Assembly (NCBI GenBank): GCA_026745465.1 | Contig: JACYXH010000320.1 | Location: 62,001-126,000 of the forward strand | Direction: 5' to 3' | Origin: Lota lota | Taxonomy: Eukaryota; Chordata; Actinopteri; Gadiformes; Lotidae | Length of the DNA: 64,000 bases | In this document: in pieces, positions 14,544 through 26,880 of the stretch | How positions within the stretch are numbered: the stretch's first letter is position 1 | How the letters are laid out: every line of letters begins with the position of its first letter | Program-made: the position numbers and the translations under genes | Notes under the pieces: model-generated | What the model was told of the DNA's origin: nothing | The model's input: only the letters and a program-made list of their open reading frames with translations | Database searches by the model: none

Positions 14544-15579
14544 TAGGCTTGGGCGTTATCTTCTTTTTTTATACCTTCATACCTTCCTGACATTTCACCA
14601 GGGCATATGACTTTATTTGTGTAAAATAATTATAATACTAAAAAAGTAAAAGCTGAGCTGCTGGTAATGACATAATTGTAGCATGTGTGACATTGTCTAG
14701 CCAACAATGCTGTGTGTCTAATATCCAATTTGCCTACTTAGACAAGTCCGGCTGGGTTTAAATCCTTATGGCCCATAGAATAACGAATAGATTGGAAATA
14801 CGCACCCTTCTCCCATAGATTAGCACTAAATCTCAACAAGACGTACTCTTGTACTTTTTCTTTCTTTCCACGAGTTTCCACCAATGTACACATATGGAAA
14901 GTCAGTTCAACCTGTATTATATAGTGTCTGTGTTAGTTACACCCACACCCACACCACTGGCCACGCAGTGTTTTACCTGCTTTTTACTGTTGTGGAGCGA
15001 GATGTGTCGGGTTTAACTGCGTTCTAGTTTGGTTATTGTGTAGGAATATCGAGTGGCGCTGCAAGACGTTGGGCAGCTCAGTCCATTCGGCAGGTATACA
15101 CCTGGTGGTCTTTAGATCACGGCGTCAGACCACTGTGATGATCTGACCATCTTGATATACCGTCAGACAACATAAACCGTTGGGGAGATGTGGGATCATT
15201 TATACACACCAGCGCCGTAGCGCTGTGCTGCTACAGACGTCCCTATAGGGAACTCCCCCGGGTCAGCCACTAATCGTTGGCGAACAAAGCTACTTTAGTC
15301 TCAACCACAATGCAACGGCAAGGACTTCATTTTGGACTATTTAATTATATTTACTGCTTCAAAAACGTACAGGTCAAAATTCATATCAACATAATAATAA
15401 AGAATATTCCTAAGGAAAAAAGCTTAATAGAAAGAGGAACGTCTGTCTTTTTTACGGTATTGAATTACATCTTCGATATATCTAAATCCCCTGGTATACC
15501 CTGGTACCACCCAAGCCATGTGTGTGTTTGTCTGTGCTGGTGCAAGATTTGTGTGTTTGTGTGTTTGTGTGCTGACAAG

Positions 15580-15940
15580 GTGTGTTTGTGTCTGTGCACG
15601 GGGGCAACATTGTATGTCTGTGTGCGTTGGCAAGGTGTGTGTGTCTGTGTGCGTGGGCATGGTGTGTGTCTGTGCACGGGGGCAAGGTGTGTGTGTGTGT
15701 CTGTGTGCGTGGGCATGGTGTGTGTCTGTGCACGGGGGCAAGGTGTGTGTGTGTGTCTGTGTGCGTGGGCAAGGTGTGTGTCTGTGCACGGGGGCAAGGT
15801 GTGTGTGTGTCTGTGTGCGTGGGCAAGGTGTGTGTGTCTGTGTGCGTGGGCAAGGTGTGTGTGTCTGTGCGTGGGCAAGGTGAGTGTGTGTCTGTGTGCG
15901 TGGGCAAGGTGTGTGTGTCTGTGTGCGTGGGCAAGGGGGA
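15580..15940. repeat. GT-rich minisatellite
   Basis: Units mix TGTGCACGGGGGCAAGG and TGTGTGCGTGGGCAAGG with GTGTGTCTG spacers, about 13 copies. Confidence 0.9.
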
Positions 15941-16227
15941 CAGTTTAAGGAAGAAAACAGGAAGAGCATCAGGCTGAAGCCTGCATTTTCGACATTTAAA
16001 CCGCCCCCTGAAGTCGGATTACTTGCTCCAAAAGTCGGAAGAATCCTCGACCACAACCTCGACCTCAAGATCAAAGATGGCTGCTCAACATATGCTGTAC
16101 TAATATACTGTATACAAGCGCTTCTGTCATATTTGTGACTCATTAACACACTGTCGTACACACAGAACTGTCCAATCTCAATCTGTCGGCATGTTGCTAC
16201 GGTATTTGTATATGCAAAATACCACAA

Positions 16228-16398
16228 AATACTTTGTTATCAACTGGTATTGCTAACAATGGCTAACCTGGCTAGAACTGGTATTGCTAACAATGACTAA
16301 CCTGGCTAGAACTGGTACTGCTAACAATGGCTAACCTGGCTAGAACTGGTATTGCTAACAATGGCTAACCTGGCTAGAACTGGTATTGCAAACAATGG
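16228..16398. repeat. 34-bp minisatellite, five units
   Basis: Units contain GGTATTGCTAACAATGGC followed by TAACCTGGCTAGAACT. Confidence 0.93.
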
Positions 16399-16579
16399 CA
16401 GCTTTTTTCCCCACTTATTGTACTGGAACGTGGTCAACTTGGGTGGGACATCATTCCCAGCTCCGAGCTCAGAGGTAAACGGAAAACACCATGAGAGATG
16501 AAAAGAAAAAGATAAATATGTTCTGTGCAGTGGTGTCATTATAAATATTGTACTACTTTATGTACATATAAGATAAGTT

Positions 16580-16625
16580 CATGTATGTGTACTTTATTAA
16601 CCCCAGACAGGAAGTCACATTATAT
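16580..16625 (-). mobile_element. Short Rex1-type tail, inverted
   Basis: On the minus strand CTGTCTGGGGTTAATAAAGT, the same tail type as near 850 and 49.1 kb. Confidence 0.4.
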
Positions 16626-16854
16626 ACATTATCCATATATGCTTGTTGTTGGAATATCTCTGTTTATTGTGCCATAAGACTCGAAGTGTCAATTATATAG
16701 ATATGGAGATTGAGTCTGAGACAGAGAGGGAGAAAGAGGGAGGGGAAGAGAACGAGAGCGCAAGATAGAGGAAGACAAATAGAGGAACAGAAAGCCAAAA
16801 CAAAGCCAGTGATTGCATGAGTTAGATGGGAAAGACAAAGAAAGAGGGAGAAAC

Positions 16855-17020
16855 AGAAAGACAGAGAGGCAGAGAGAAAGACAGAGGCAGAGAGAAAGAC
16901 AGAGGCAGAGAGAAAGACAGAGGCAGAGAGAAAGACAGAGGCAGAGAGAAAGACAGAGCGAGGCAGAGAAAGACAGACAGAACGAGGCAGAGAAAGACAG
17001 AGATAGGCAGAGGGAAAGAC
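16855..17020. repeat. 18-bp purine minisatellite
   Basis: Units of AGAGGCAGAGAGAAAGAC, with later degenerate copies. Confidence 0.92.
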
Positions 17021-17192
17021 ATACAGATTGATACATTAAAAAATTGCTATTGGCAATGAAAATGTAAAATTTTCATGTCAATAAAGCACTTTTTTATTGA
17101 ACTGATAGCAATAGAAAGAAATAAAGAAATAGAGAAAGGATCAAATGAGCAGGGACCACCTAAGTCGTTTGTCACTTGACAAGCTGCCGGTG

Positions 17193-17207
17193 GGGGGGGG
17201 AGGAGCA

Positions 17208-17240
<33 letters not shown>
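17193..17240. repeat. Poly-G run
   Basis: More than 40 G with A, C or AGG interruptions. Such tracts often mark assembly or sequencing uncertainty. Confidence 0.9.
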
Positions 17241-17245
<5 letters not shown>

Positions 17246-17895
17246 TGTAGTGGGCGCCATGCCAACCGACAGGCTCTCTCTCTTGGGCTAAACAAGATCC
17301 GAGCAGCCCCGGCCAGCTGGAGGATCAGATCAATGACACAACAGACAGGCAGATAGGTAAGGACCAGGGCCAGGAAGACATCTGGGGAAAAGGCCAACTT
17401 AAGCACTTCAGAGGCCTCTGTTCCTTCTGTCCATCTGTCCGTCTCCATCCCTCTCTCTCCATCGCTCGCTCCTTCTCTCTCACAAATCCTAATTCGTATC
17501 TACATCGCTCTCTAATTCCCAATGTGTCCATCTCTTTGTCCAATTTTGAAGATTTTCTCTATATTTCTATCACTCCTTCTAGCCGTCTCCCTTTCTCCCT
17601 CCCTCACATTCTGTCTTCCACCCTCTCCCTTTCTCTGCCTCTCACTCCGTCTCCCATTGTCACTGTCCTGCATCTCCTTCCCCTCCCTCCCTCCCAGTCT
17701 GGCACAGGACCGGGAACACAGGCACTCTGCATGTACCAGTACAGTGTTCCTAAGAGGATTTGCGTCCTCCTGTTTCTGAGAGAGAGAGCGAGAGAGTGAG
17801 AGAAGGAGAGGGGGAGAGAGAGAGAGAGCGAGAGGCGAGGCGTGTGTCACCCACACACACACACTTACCCATGGCAAGAAGACCGGTCTAGGTCC

Positions 17896-18141
<246 letters not shown>

Positions 18142-18792
18142 CCTCCCTACACCTCCATCTGCTTCACCACCTACACCTCACCCTGCTACACCAGGGGGCA
18201 GGATGGCCTCTTGGTTTGGGTCTTTGAATCCCATCCGAAAGGCTGTGTTTGAACTACCCATGACTACAGTCTAGTGCAACAACCGCCATAACCACGATCC
18301 ACATTTTAGGTTTTTTGTTATTAAACTGACGTTTTTCCACGTCCTCGGGTTAGTTTGTACATATATAATGTAGACTAACATACAGCCCCAGGCTAATGTG
18401 AAGCGCAGAGTCCCCCAGCCCCAAAGACACAACGTAACAGCAAGGACTTGGTTCAAATCGCTTATCACGTGTTGACCGCTTTATACCGATTATGCTTTTA
18501 TTTTGACAACAATGTCATGGGTCTCTCTGTCACGCACCCGTGCTAGTCCTGCAACTTAACTGAAACGCTGCATTATCAACAAAGCACTTTTTTTGTTTTG
18601 TGATGATTTGGAGTACTCTCACACTTTTGAAGCCGTGTGTCTTTGGAAAGTTTTACACATCTCTGCCGTAAAAGAGGCTGACTCGGACCGGCGAGTGAAG
18701 CCGACAGCAAATGAAGTGGTTGGCAGTACATTGTTCTTTTGCTTTTAGAAGATTTATTTAAAAGAAAAAACATGTGTTTTATGTAAGCATCC

Positions 18793-18875
18793 CTGAGCAA
18801 GATGCCCCTAACCTCTACCTGCTCCTGAATGAAATGTCATTACAAATATTAATTTGATTGGATGAAAGTGTCTGC
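18793..18875 (+). mobile_element. 5'-truncated SINE fragment
   Basis: Contains GAGCAAGATGCCCCTAACC and the tail TTGGATGAAAGTGTCTGC, matching the 3' half of the SINE near 37.9 kb. Confidence 0.6.
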
Positions 18876-19352
18876 ACTGGCTACTGGTGGCTGTTGGAAT
18901 CCGATTCATGATCCTCCATCAAGGACATGGTCGCACCACGCACCCCAGCATGGACACTACGCTCTGGACTGCCAAGTGGCCTGCTACTCCATCCCCACGT
19001 AGGGCCCCAGCTGCCACTCAAAACATCTTGATTGTTTGCTGTCCAGCCTTCCCAATGGTGTAACCAGCTCCCCACTGACATCAGGACAGCAGACACCCTA
19101 CACATCTCTGTCACAGACTGTAAACTCATCTGTTCAGACTGCAGCTTGGCCCATGAAAAACTAAATTATAATGGTAAATAAATAATCAGGCTCTATGGCT
19201 TGTTTCTAAAAATGTGCCACTTGAGGTAGTTTGCTTATTTTATGATTTGTTATGAATTGCATGATTCTTTCATCTTTTGGGTTGCATCTTCCTGGTTGAT
19301 TAACTTACTGTTAGTCGCTTTGGATAAAAGCTTCAGCTAAATAAATGTAATA
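18876..19352 (+). mobile_element. LINE 3'-end fragment (non-LTR, L2/CR1-like)
   Basis: The sequence resembles the C-terminal end of a non-LTR reverse transcriptase ORF common in fishes, seen in CCACTGACATCAGGACAGCA and AAACTCATCTGTTCAGACTG. It ends in the tail GTCGCTTTGGATAAAAGC and AGCTAAATAAATGTAAT. The reading frame is broken. The family name is tentative. Confidence 0.65.
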
Positions 19353-19640
19353 TATATTGTATGTAAAGTACTGTACCGTTCCACCCACGGCAACACCAGA
19401 ACCAGGTGGGGCATCTATGGTAACGACGATCAGGAGCGCCACAGGTTCCCCTTTCAAGAACCTCATCATTCTCCCACCTTTTAACTGGGCCACACTGCCG
19501 GAGCCTATACAAGCCAATGAGAAGCAGCCAGCAGCAGCAACCCGTGGACCGGTGAGCTCGTTACCCTAGCAACAGGGTGGCAAACCGCGGTCCTGCCACC
19601 GGTGGAATTCAGAGCCTCCGGATGCCGAAAAATGACCACA

Positions 19641-19824
19641 GCTGCAGGCGACCAGACCGCCAAAACCATGGGCCTGGAGCACCAGCTGCAGGCGACCAGA
19701 CCGCCAAAACCATGGGCCTGGAGCACCAGCTGCAGGCGGCCAGACCGACAAAACCATGGGCCTGGAGCACCAGCTGCAGGCGACCAGACCGCCAAAACCA
19801 TGGGCCTGGAGCACCAGCTGCATA
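19641..19824. repeat. 44-bp minisatellite, four units
   Basis: Units contain CAGCTGCAGGCGACCAGACC and GCCAAAACCATGGGCCTGGA. They are nearly identical, with a few substitutions in the third. Confidence 0.95.
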
Positions 19825-20589
19825 AGCCGACAACTGCGGCGGCCAACCCTGTATCTATCCAGACGGACGGACCCCCGCCTTATCTCCACGCTGCACACTC
19901 TGCATGGGCTGCTTGGGCCGCTGATGCATGAATTGCATAAAGGAAGGATAGCTTGGATTATCTTAAATTAGCTGTTCCTTTTGTGGTTTGTGATGAGTTT
20001 CCATGTGTGGTTCTGTAAGCGACGGCATTTTTTAACTGAGGTTCTTTGGAATAGCGATGTGCCTCGGTAAGTGTATGATCAAGGAGAATATTATGAATCC
20101 TCGTTGAAAGGAACATAAACGGAAATACACAAACATACACAAATACTTTGTTTCTTAATATGAACGCAAATGATGTAATCCTGGCCAGGCAGACCTCATT
20201 CCGGGAAGGCAAGACTGATCGTAAAGATCATCAAGATCAGTCGGTAGTCTGTACTGCCGAAGTCAGCCACAACTTTAAGTTACCGAGTGGGTAAGTGGCT
20301 TCACGTAACCAATGGGCAGAGGGTACTTGTACTAACACCAATCAAATCCTGGACGATAAAACCACATCAAACTTCACAAGGTTCAGTTTTAAAGGTTGCA
20401 TGGTTTGCAATGATCGCCGTATTCCATTCACCACACTATTTTGTAAGCACAACACCAGTTATTATGATAGTTAGTATGTTAAGTAGTAATAATAAGCAAT
20501 AGCATATTACTAAAAACCCAACTGCCTTCATCACATCAATACAAATGTACTGGGGGAAGGAGATGGCCAGTACGCCCCAGCAATAATCG

Positions 20590-20950
20590 TCCATCCCAGT
20601 CACAAAGGAGACGCTTGTGATTTGAGAGGGCTTCTCTTTGGGGGTGGGGAGCTCCATCAGTGAGTCAGTGGCATCTAATGCCTTTGGGCGTAGGGGAAAC
20701 AGAAGCCTATTAATACAACAAGCCACTCTCTTCTGACCCGGGACCCAGTGCCGGGCTGGAGAAAGCCACAGGCTCCGGGCGATACGGAGTCATTAAAATG
20801 TAAATTACCTTAAAATATTGGCCTGTACTCTGGACTGGAAGGGCACTCAGTTCAACGTCGCTGACATTAATTTCACACAAACCGAGACCTTTTAGAGATG
20901 ACAGCACACTGCTCATGTCTACGGTAACCGGGCTGCATTCATACCGCATT
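20590..20950 (-). other. Weak two-exon coding candidate, function unknown
   Basis: On the minus strand a frame starting MRYECSPVTVDMSSVLSSLK and ending STGQYFK meets a donor (TTTTAAG|GTAATT at about 20,812). About 130 bp on, an acceptor (TACGCCCAAAG|GCA at about 20,681) opens a frame in the same phase, ALDATDSLMELPTPKEKPSQ, then VSFVTGMDDYCWGVLAISFP. The amino-acid make-up is ordinary, not repeat-like. I do not recognise the product, and the next donor is poor. It could be chance or a pseudogene. Confidence 0.2.
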
Positions 20951-21334
20951 TTACTAGCCTTGACGACGGCCAATCACAACACTTCACGTTACAAATCACA
21001 CCCACCCACACACCGGAGGCAGCCTTCATCAGGCAAGGTCGACACCCAGCTGGTCAGGTGCTGTTAGCCACTTTGTCAAGGACACCTGAACGCAGCCTGG
21101 AGGAGCTGATTTCAAACCTGTGATCCCTTCTGACGCGCCCCCCCCCCCCCCCCAAGCTACTGCAGTAAAACGTATACAATATTAATTGTCTTATACAATG
21201 TTCTTGTATATTATGTAAGTTCAGAGCATTCACATCTTCTGTGCCTTCAGGGTGTTTTATTGTAATAGCGTTGTTTTGTGCTGAATCTTCCACATCTTTT
21301 TTGAAGGTTATTTTAACCATCTGGCAGCCATATT

Positions 21335-21424
21335 GGTTGGTAGAAACGAATATAACAGAACATGAAGTGAACACACCGCAGAAACAAAAGAGAAACCCGT
21401 TGGTCTGGGTTTCCTTTACAACAC
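21335..21424. repeat. Dispersed repeat copy 2 (unknown family)
   Basis: Same orientation and same boundaries as the copy near 17.9 kb, but without the expanded (CA)n at its 3' end. Confidence 0.8.
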
Positions 21425-22099
21425 AGAAAGTAAATGTTGTGCTATAAATATTTTTGGTTAGAAAATACGTTGCAAATCATTTCAGTGACATCGTCTCCCG
21501 ACTTTTATGAACGAGGAATCTGGCTATAAACGGCATGGAAATGTAATTTAGCGCAATTGCATTAGTCCAGGCTCTAAGTCTCCCTCCCATCTTCTTAACT
21601 CACCAACGTAGTGAGTCAGCCTTTCTCTCTTGGCTGGATGGGGGCTGGGGAGGGATCAGGGGCTGGGGGTGGAACGGTGGACAATCTGTAAGCCCCGCCA
21701 GTGACTTTGGAGTATTTTGGAGAGCACCCAAGCGGCTGAGCCTAAAAGGTGCTTGTATTAATCGCCCTGGGATACGGCTAACAACACAGAATGACACCGC
21801 TATCTCACAGCAGACAATGTGGATCCATATTGGCCTGCCCACGACCACCACCACGTAGTCTCCTAGCCACGGTCTGCCGCGACTCGAAAGGCGAAGAATA
21901 AAACAGTGGGGGGAGAGTTTTTTGAGTACATGGCTGAGTTGAGTTTATTAAACACTTGGCAAAGCTTTGGAAACCCACCGGCTGCTCCCCCCCCCCCCCC
22001 CTATTGTTTAGGCTCTAGAGGGGAGTGTTATCCCTTGTACTGCGCACACTGTCGGCCAAGAAAGGCTAGAAAGGAGCGCCATTGTTTATGACTCCCTCG

Positions 22100-24420
22100 C
22101 CACATTAGCTAATAACATCGCCGATATGAATCACTTGTAGCCGCGGCGCAGCAGCATTACGTCTGCGCGTTAATCAAACTGGACGCCGTTTCATTTCATG
22201 AGCGCCCCCGCAGTCTACAGAAATTATGCCTTGGACCTTTTTTCTTTCTTTCTTTTTTTACACACAGCCAAGTGTCATTCCACCGAGTCGAAAAAATGAG
22301 GAGGGGTTTAGCGGCATTACTATCACCAAATCTAAGCGACATTTTTCCCGAGGCGGAGAACGGAACAGTTATCCGTTCACGCCACTCAGCTCAGAGAACA
22401 ATGGGCATCCGCGACCGACGGTGGCTTAGCGGACAGAAAAAGTTAAGGGACTGAGGGATAAGAAAAGCTGACGGTGATGGAGACGATGAAGTTTGAGTAA
22501 ATACACACGGTATTTCCTTTCAAATAAAAATAAAAACACAACGAAGGAATCACGTTTCAGTTGTTCCACGACAACCACGCGTCAACATGGTTTGATAGCC
22601 GGCTGCCACCGCCCCACCAGCCCGCCACGGCAGGGGAGCCGAGCCCAGACTGTGGCCAAAGCTGCATCTTCTTGTCGAAACCAAAAGGTGACACGTGCCC
22701 TTAGATTGTTCAATAAATACCAAGTCATATTCAACATCGATATTCATTCATGCCATGTTACACGTTCATTTGGTTACGATTTTATTCGGCAAGAAAAAAA
22801 AAACGTTGGTGACGGTTCAACAGCTGTAGGCTAACTTAACACACGATGCGAAAAAGAAAAATGGGACTATTTGAGACAAAATGGAGAGTGCATCAAATTT
22901 CGACTATTGACCATGTGACAAACACGAAATGTCGTGAGCTAGCTAGCTAGGACTCAATTGGCCTTACCGATGCCGTGTAGGGAGCTCGCAGAGCCGGGTC
23001 CAGCAGCAACGCCCAGTGTTCGCCCGCGTCCCCTCAGAAACCCGCCGGGAGGCAGCTCGTCACGATGGGCCTCACGGCGCGAGGAACGGACCGGAAACAC
23101 ACAACGCGAAGCGGTTCAACGGGAAACGTCGGGGTCCACAACCGCCGTGTTTTCGTTCTCCAAAGAAAGGACCGACGTTCAGCAGTCCACACACACGCGC
23201 ACTCTTGTGCAGACCGGCGGACCGAGGAGAGAGCTTTACCAACAACGGAGGCGCGCCGCGGTGAAACTCAAAGGGATGAAAAGCGCGAGCAGCCAAGGAA
23301 CTTTGGTTTCAGCCAATCACCTGCCAGCCTGGGGTTTATTCAAATCAGGGATGATGTCACCTCTTGCAAGTCACCCTACTTTTTCTTCTTCTGAGTTCAC
23401 TCGTTTGTCGCCACGGCCGTCGCCCCCCTTTTCTCCCCCTTCGGCCCCTATACTCTATATTGTGTTGTATTGTACATGCCCTATACACCCCCTTTCACGC
23501 CCGACTGCACGATCACGCACCACGCATTCATCCCCCCCCCCCCCCCCCCCCCCCCACACACACACACATGGATTCCTTAACGGTGTGTTAACGCCACCAT
23601 TCATAAACGCGCACACATTTAGGGATGGAGCGTCACACATGTTGAGGGTTCCTATAAAAACGGTTCGACGGTCATTTTTGGTGTTCCTACCAGGTTACAC
23701 ACATTTTTGCCCTGAGTTCAACAAATGTAAAACCTGTTGATAGAAAGAGTTGGGGTTTTTTTCCCCCACAGTAGCAATGCATTCTCATCAATGCATGATT
23801 ACCAGCGTTCACAAGTCGAAGGAACACGATGCACCTGCTGGCGCCGACGTCTGAACAAAAAGACAGATTGAGAGTCAGACAGAGCAAGATCAACAACACA
23901 AACCCCCCAATATAAATAAATCATAAGTAAAGAGTACCAACTGTTTCATGTGTCTGACTTTTCTTTAAGGCACAATCAGGGAATTTGGGGAGGGGGCGTT
24001 TCACAGCTTTTGTCTCCGCTTCGCGCTCCTCGGCTATTGGATGAAGGGAGACAGTCTGGGTGGCCATTCTGACTGTCGGTCTGTCTGTGTCTGTCGGTCT
24101 GCCTGCCTGTCTGTCCGCTGGTCTGCATGTCTGCCACGATGCTTTGGAGCCCCCCGCAGCCGGCGGCCCTGTCTACACGAGGCAGGCCTTTGTGTGCCGC
24201 TCTGTTCCGGCCGGGTTTCTTTGTGGAGAATCGGTGGTGTGTTCGGCGGCGTCCAACTCGTGCCGAGGATTGAAGTCTGCTCCAAAGACGGGGTCTGTTG
24301 TGAGCGAAGCTCAGCGTGGTCCGGACCGGTCCTCACAACCGCTTCATAGAGCTATAGGGCAGTTTGAGGGGTCAGGATTCTGTCTACTAAACAGTGATAC
24401 AGCAACACCTCACTCACTCA
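22100..24420. promoter_or_regulatory. GC- and CpG-rich promoter-like block
   Basis: CpG frequency is visibly higher than in the flanks between about 22,120-22,220 and 22,960-24,330. With the minus-strand donor at 22,970 this suggests a promoter region. The driven gene is not identified. Confidence 0.4.
22971..23330 (-). other. Possible minus-strand 5' UTR exon in a GC-rich promoter-like block
   Basis: On the minus strand a GC- and CpG-rich stretch without a long meaningful frame ends at a good donor, CGGCATCG|GTAAGG (22,970/22,971). It looks like a non-coding first exon of a gene running leftwards. No coding partner was found with confidence, and the upstream limit is arbitrary. Confidence 0.3.
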
Positions 24421-24619
24421 CACGCACGCACACACACACACACGCACACGCACACGCCGCGCGCACACACACACACACACACACTTATTTCCACATATTA
24501 AGAGGAAAATATCGGTTGTGAGTGGAAACTGGACCAGTTTGGAACTGGTACCTGTTTGGCTAAATGTTCATAAGTCATATTAATGTTTGTGTGTTTGATA
24601 AAAACATAGAAGGTGGAAC

Positions 24620-24960
24620 TGTGTGACGAGAGAAAGAGAGGATGAAAGAGAAGAAGAGGGAGGCAGGGAGGGAGAGAAAGAGATGGACAGACAGGAGGGG
24701 GAGAGGAAGAGGGGGAGACAGGGAGGGAGAGAGAGATGGACAGACAGGAGGGGGAGACAGGGAGGGAGAGAGAGAGATGGACAGACAGGAGGGGGAGAGG
24801 GAGACAGGGAGGGAGAGAAAGAGATGGACAGACAGGAGGGGGAGAGGAAGAGGGGGAGACAGGGAGGGAGAGAAAGAGATAGACAAACACAGGAGGGGGA
24901 GAGGAAGAGGGGGAGACAGGGAGGGAGAGAAAGGGGGAAAGACGGAGATGGGGAAGAGAT
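24620..24960. repeat. Purine minisatellite of about 50-70-bp units
   Basis: Units combine GAGATGGACAGACAGGAGGG with GGAGACAGGGAGGGAGAGAA. Confidence 0.9.
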
Positions 24961-25139
24961 GTAATACAGAGAGAGACAGAGAGAAGGGGAGAGAGAGAGT
25001 AGGAGGTTTGTGTACGCTGCTGTCGGAGGTGCTGGCATGATCCACCACACGCACCACAAAGACAGGAAGTGTTTTTGTTCTACAGGAAGGGGTGTGGCGG
25101 TGCACCCACCAAACATTTCCCCCCCCCTCCCCCCCAAAC

Positions 25140-25400
25140 CAGGACCCATAGACCCAGCTCCCAGTCTAGAACCGGCACCCAGTCTATACCCAATACCAAT
25201 AAACCCAGCTTCCAGTCCAGACCCAGCACCTAGTCTAGACCAAGAAGCCAGTCCAGACACAGCACCAGGTCTAGACCAGCACCCAGTTTGTACCCAGCAC
25301 CCAGTATAGACCACTACCCAGTCTAGACCCAGTACGATGTCTAGAGCCAGCTACCTTTTTTAGACCACTACCCAGTCTCGACCGGGCTTACTAGCACCCA
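25140..25400. repeat. Degenerate CCAGTCTAGACC repeat
   Basis: Diverged tandem units built from CCCAGTCTAGACCCAGCA. Confidence 0.8.
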
Positions 25401-25509
25401 GCCCGGCCCAGAACCGAATGAAAGGATTTGACAGGCTTATCCATGACGGGCGCCATCTGCAACCTCACCGCTAGTTGCTACTAAATTCTACACACGGATC
25501 CTTTAATAA

Positions 25510-25790
25510 ACCTTTCTCACCCTCTCTCTCTCTCCTCTCTCTCACCCTCTCTCTCTCTCTCTCTCTCTCTCCAACCACCTCACCCTCTCTGTCTCTCTCT
25601 CTCTCCATCCATCTCACCCTCTCTGTCTCTCCATCCACCTCACCCTCTCTCTCACACCAACCACCTCCCCCTCTCTCTCTCCATCCATCTCACCCTCTCT
25701 GTCTCTCCATCCACCTCACCCTCTCTCTCTCTCACCAACCACCTCCCCCTCTCTCTCTCTCTCCATCCATCTCACCATCTCTCTGTCTTC
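25510..25790. repeat. CT-rich minisatellite
   Basis: Units alternate CCATCCATCTCACCCTCTCT and GTCTCTCCATCCACC with CT runs. Confidence 0.88.
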
Positions 25791-26484
25791 CTCTTTCTCA
25801 TCCAATTCAACTGAAAACAAAAATGTACATTGCCAAAGCAGTTTGAAAATGAAACAAAGGAAAAGTAACACAGTGAAAGGGAGTGACTCAAAGTATTTCT
25901 GGTAACTGGGCCACAGGATGAGTCTTTACCCATCTCCGTAGGCGTGTACGATGGGGACTGGTCCTGCCAGCAGACCAGCACTGTTCTCTCTCTCTCTCTC
26001 TGTCTGTCTCTTACTGAAACTGTCGGTTTCAGACACCTCATTCCCCAATGACATTTACCCAGCTAGACAAAGAGAGAGAGGAGGCAGAGAGAGACAGAGA
26101 CAGAAATCGAGGGAAGAGGCAGAGAGAGAGAGAAGAGGCAGAGACACGCCCATTCAACCAGCCACTGACGCCATCTTTTACAGAAATGCTCACCGCGTGC
26201 TCAATGTTTCCACACTCATCAGTGTTGTGGTGAGCCAGCATCATTTGATTTCCTTACTGTTGAACCATATCATCTGATATTAGAATTATCGATTTTTGAG
26301 ACTATTCTGGAGGTTCCTCCCATAGAAGATATATAACGACTTTATGGTCCAATCAGATAACTTTAGCCTCATCTCATTTAAGCCCATCAAGCATATGTCT
26401 TTGGTAATACATTAATTCCATTGGGGACGAATGTACTGTGGTACAACACATACAGGCTATCCTTATAATACATATTACATTCCC

Positions 26485-26880
26485 TAAAATACGTAAGCTG
26501 TTCCCTATAATAAATATACTGCTGTTCCCTATAATAAATATACTGTTCCCTAAAAGACATAGGCTGTTCCCTAAAATACATAGGCTATTCCCTATAATAC
26601 ATAGGCTATTCCCTATAATACATAGGCTATTCCCTATAATACATAGGCTATTCCCTATAATACATAGGCTATTCCCTATAATACATAGGCTATTCCCTAT
26701 AATACATAGGCTATTTACTAAAATACATAGGCTATTTACTAAAATACATAGTCGGCTACCTAAAATAGAGGCTGTTCCCTTTCAAACATAGGCAATTCCA
26801 AAATATATAGGATACTCCTCAAATATATAGGCTGTTCCCTAAAATTCATAAACGATTCCATAAAATACATAGGCAATACA
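26485..26880. repeat. 21-bp minisatellite
   Basis: About 18 units of CCTATAATACATAGGCTATT plus C, cleanest in the middle and degenerate at both ends. Confidence 0.93.

Larger units (their letters stand above)
19825..22100. other. Mostly unique DNA; one weak coding candidate
   Basis: Contains the candidate at 20.6-20.95 kb, a C-run at 21,140 and dispersed repeat copy 2. Nothing else is supported. Confidence 0.6.

Noticed and set aside
15424..16227. 267-residue minus-strand frame
   Set aside because: The middle is GT-rich minisatellite; the unique ends show no known domain or splice support.
17242..17448. Minus-strand frame with a hydrophobic stretch (VFLALVLTYLPVCCVIDLIL)
   Set aside because: No start context, splice sites or homology; likely chance.
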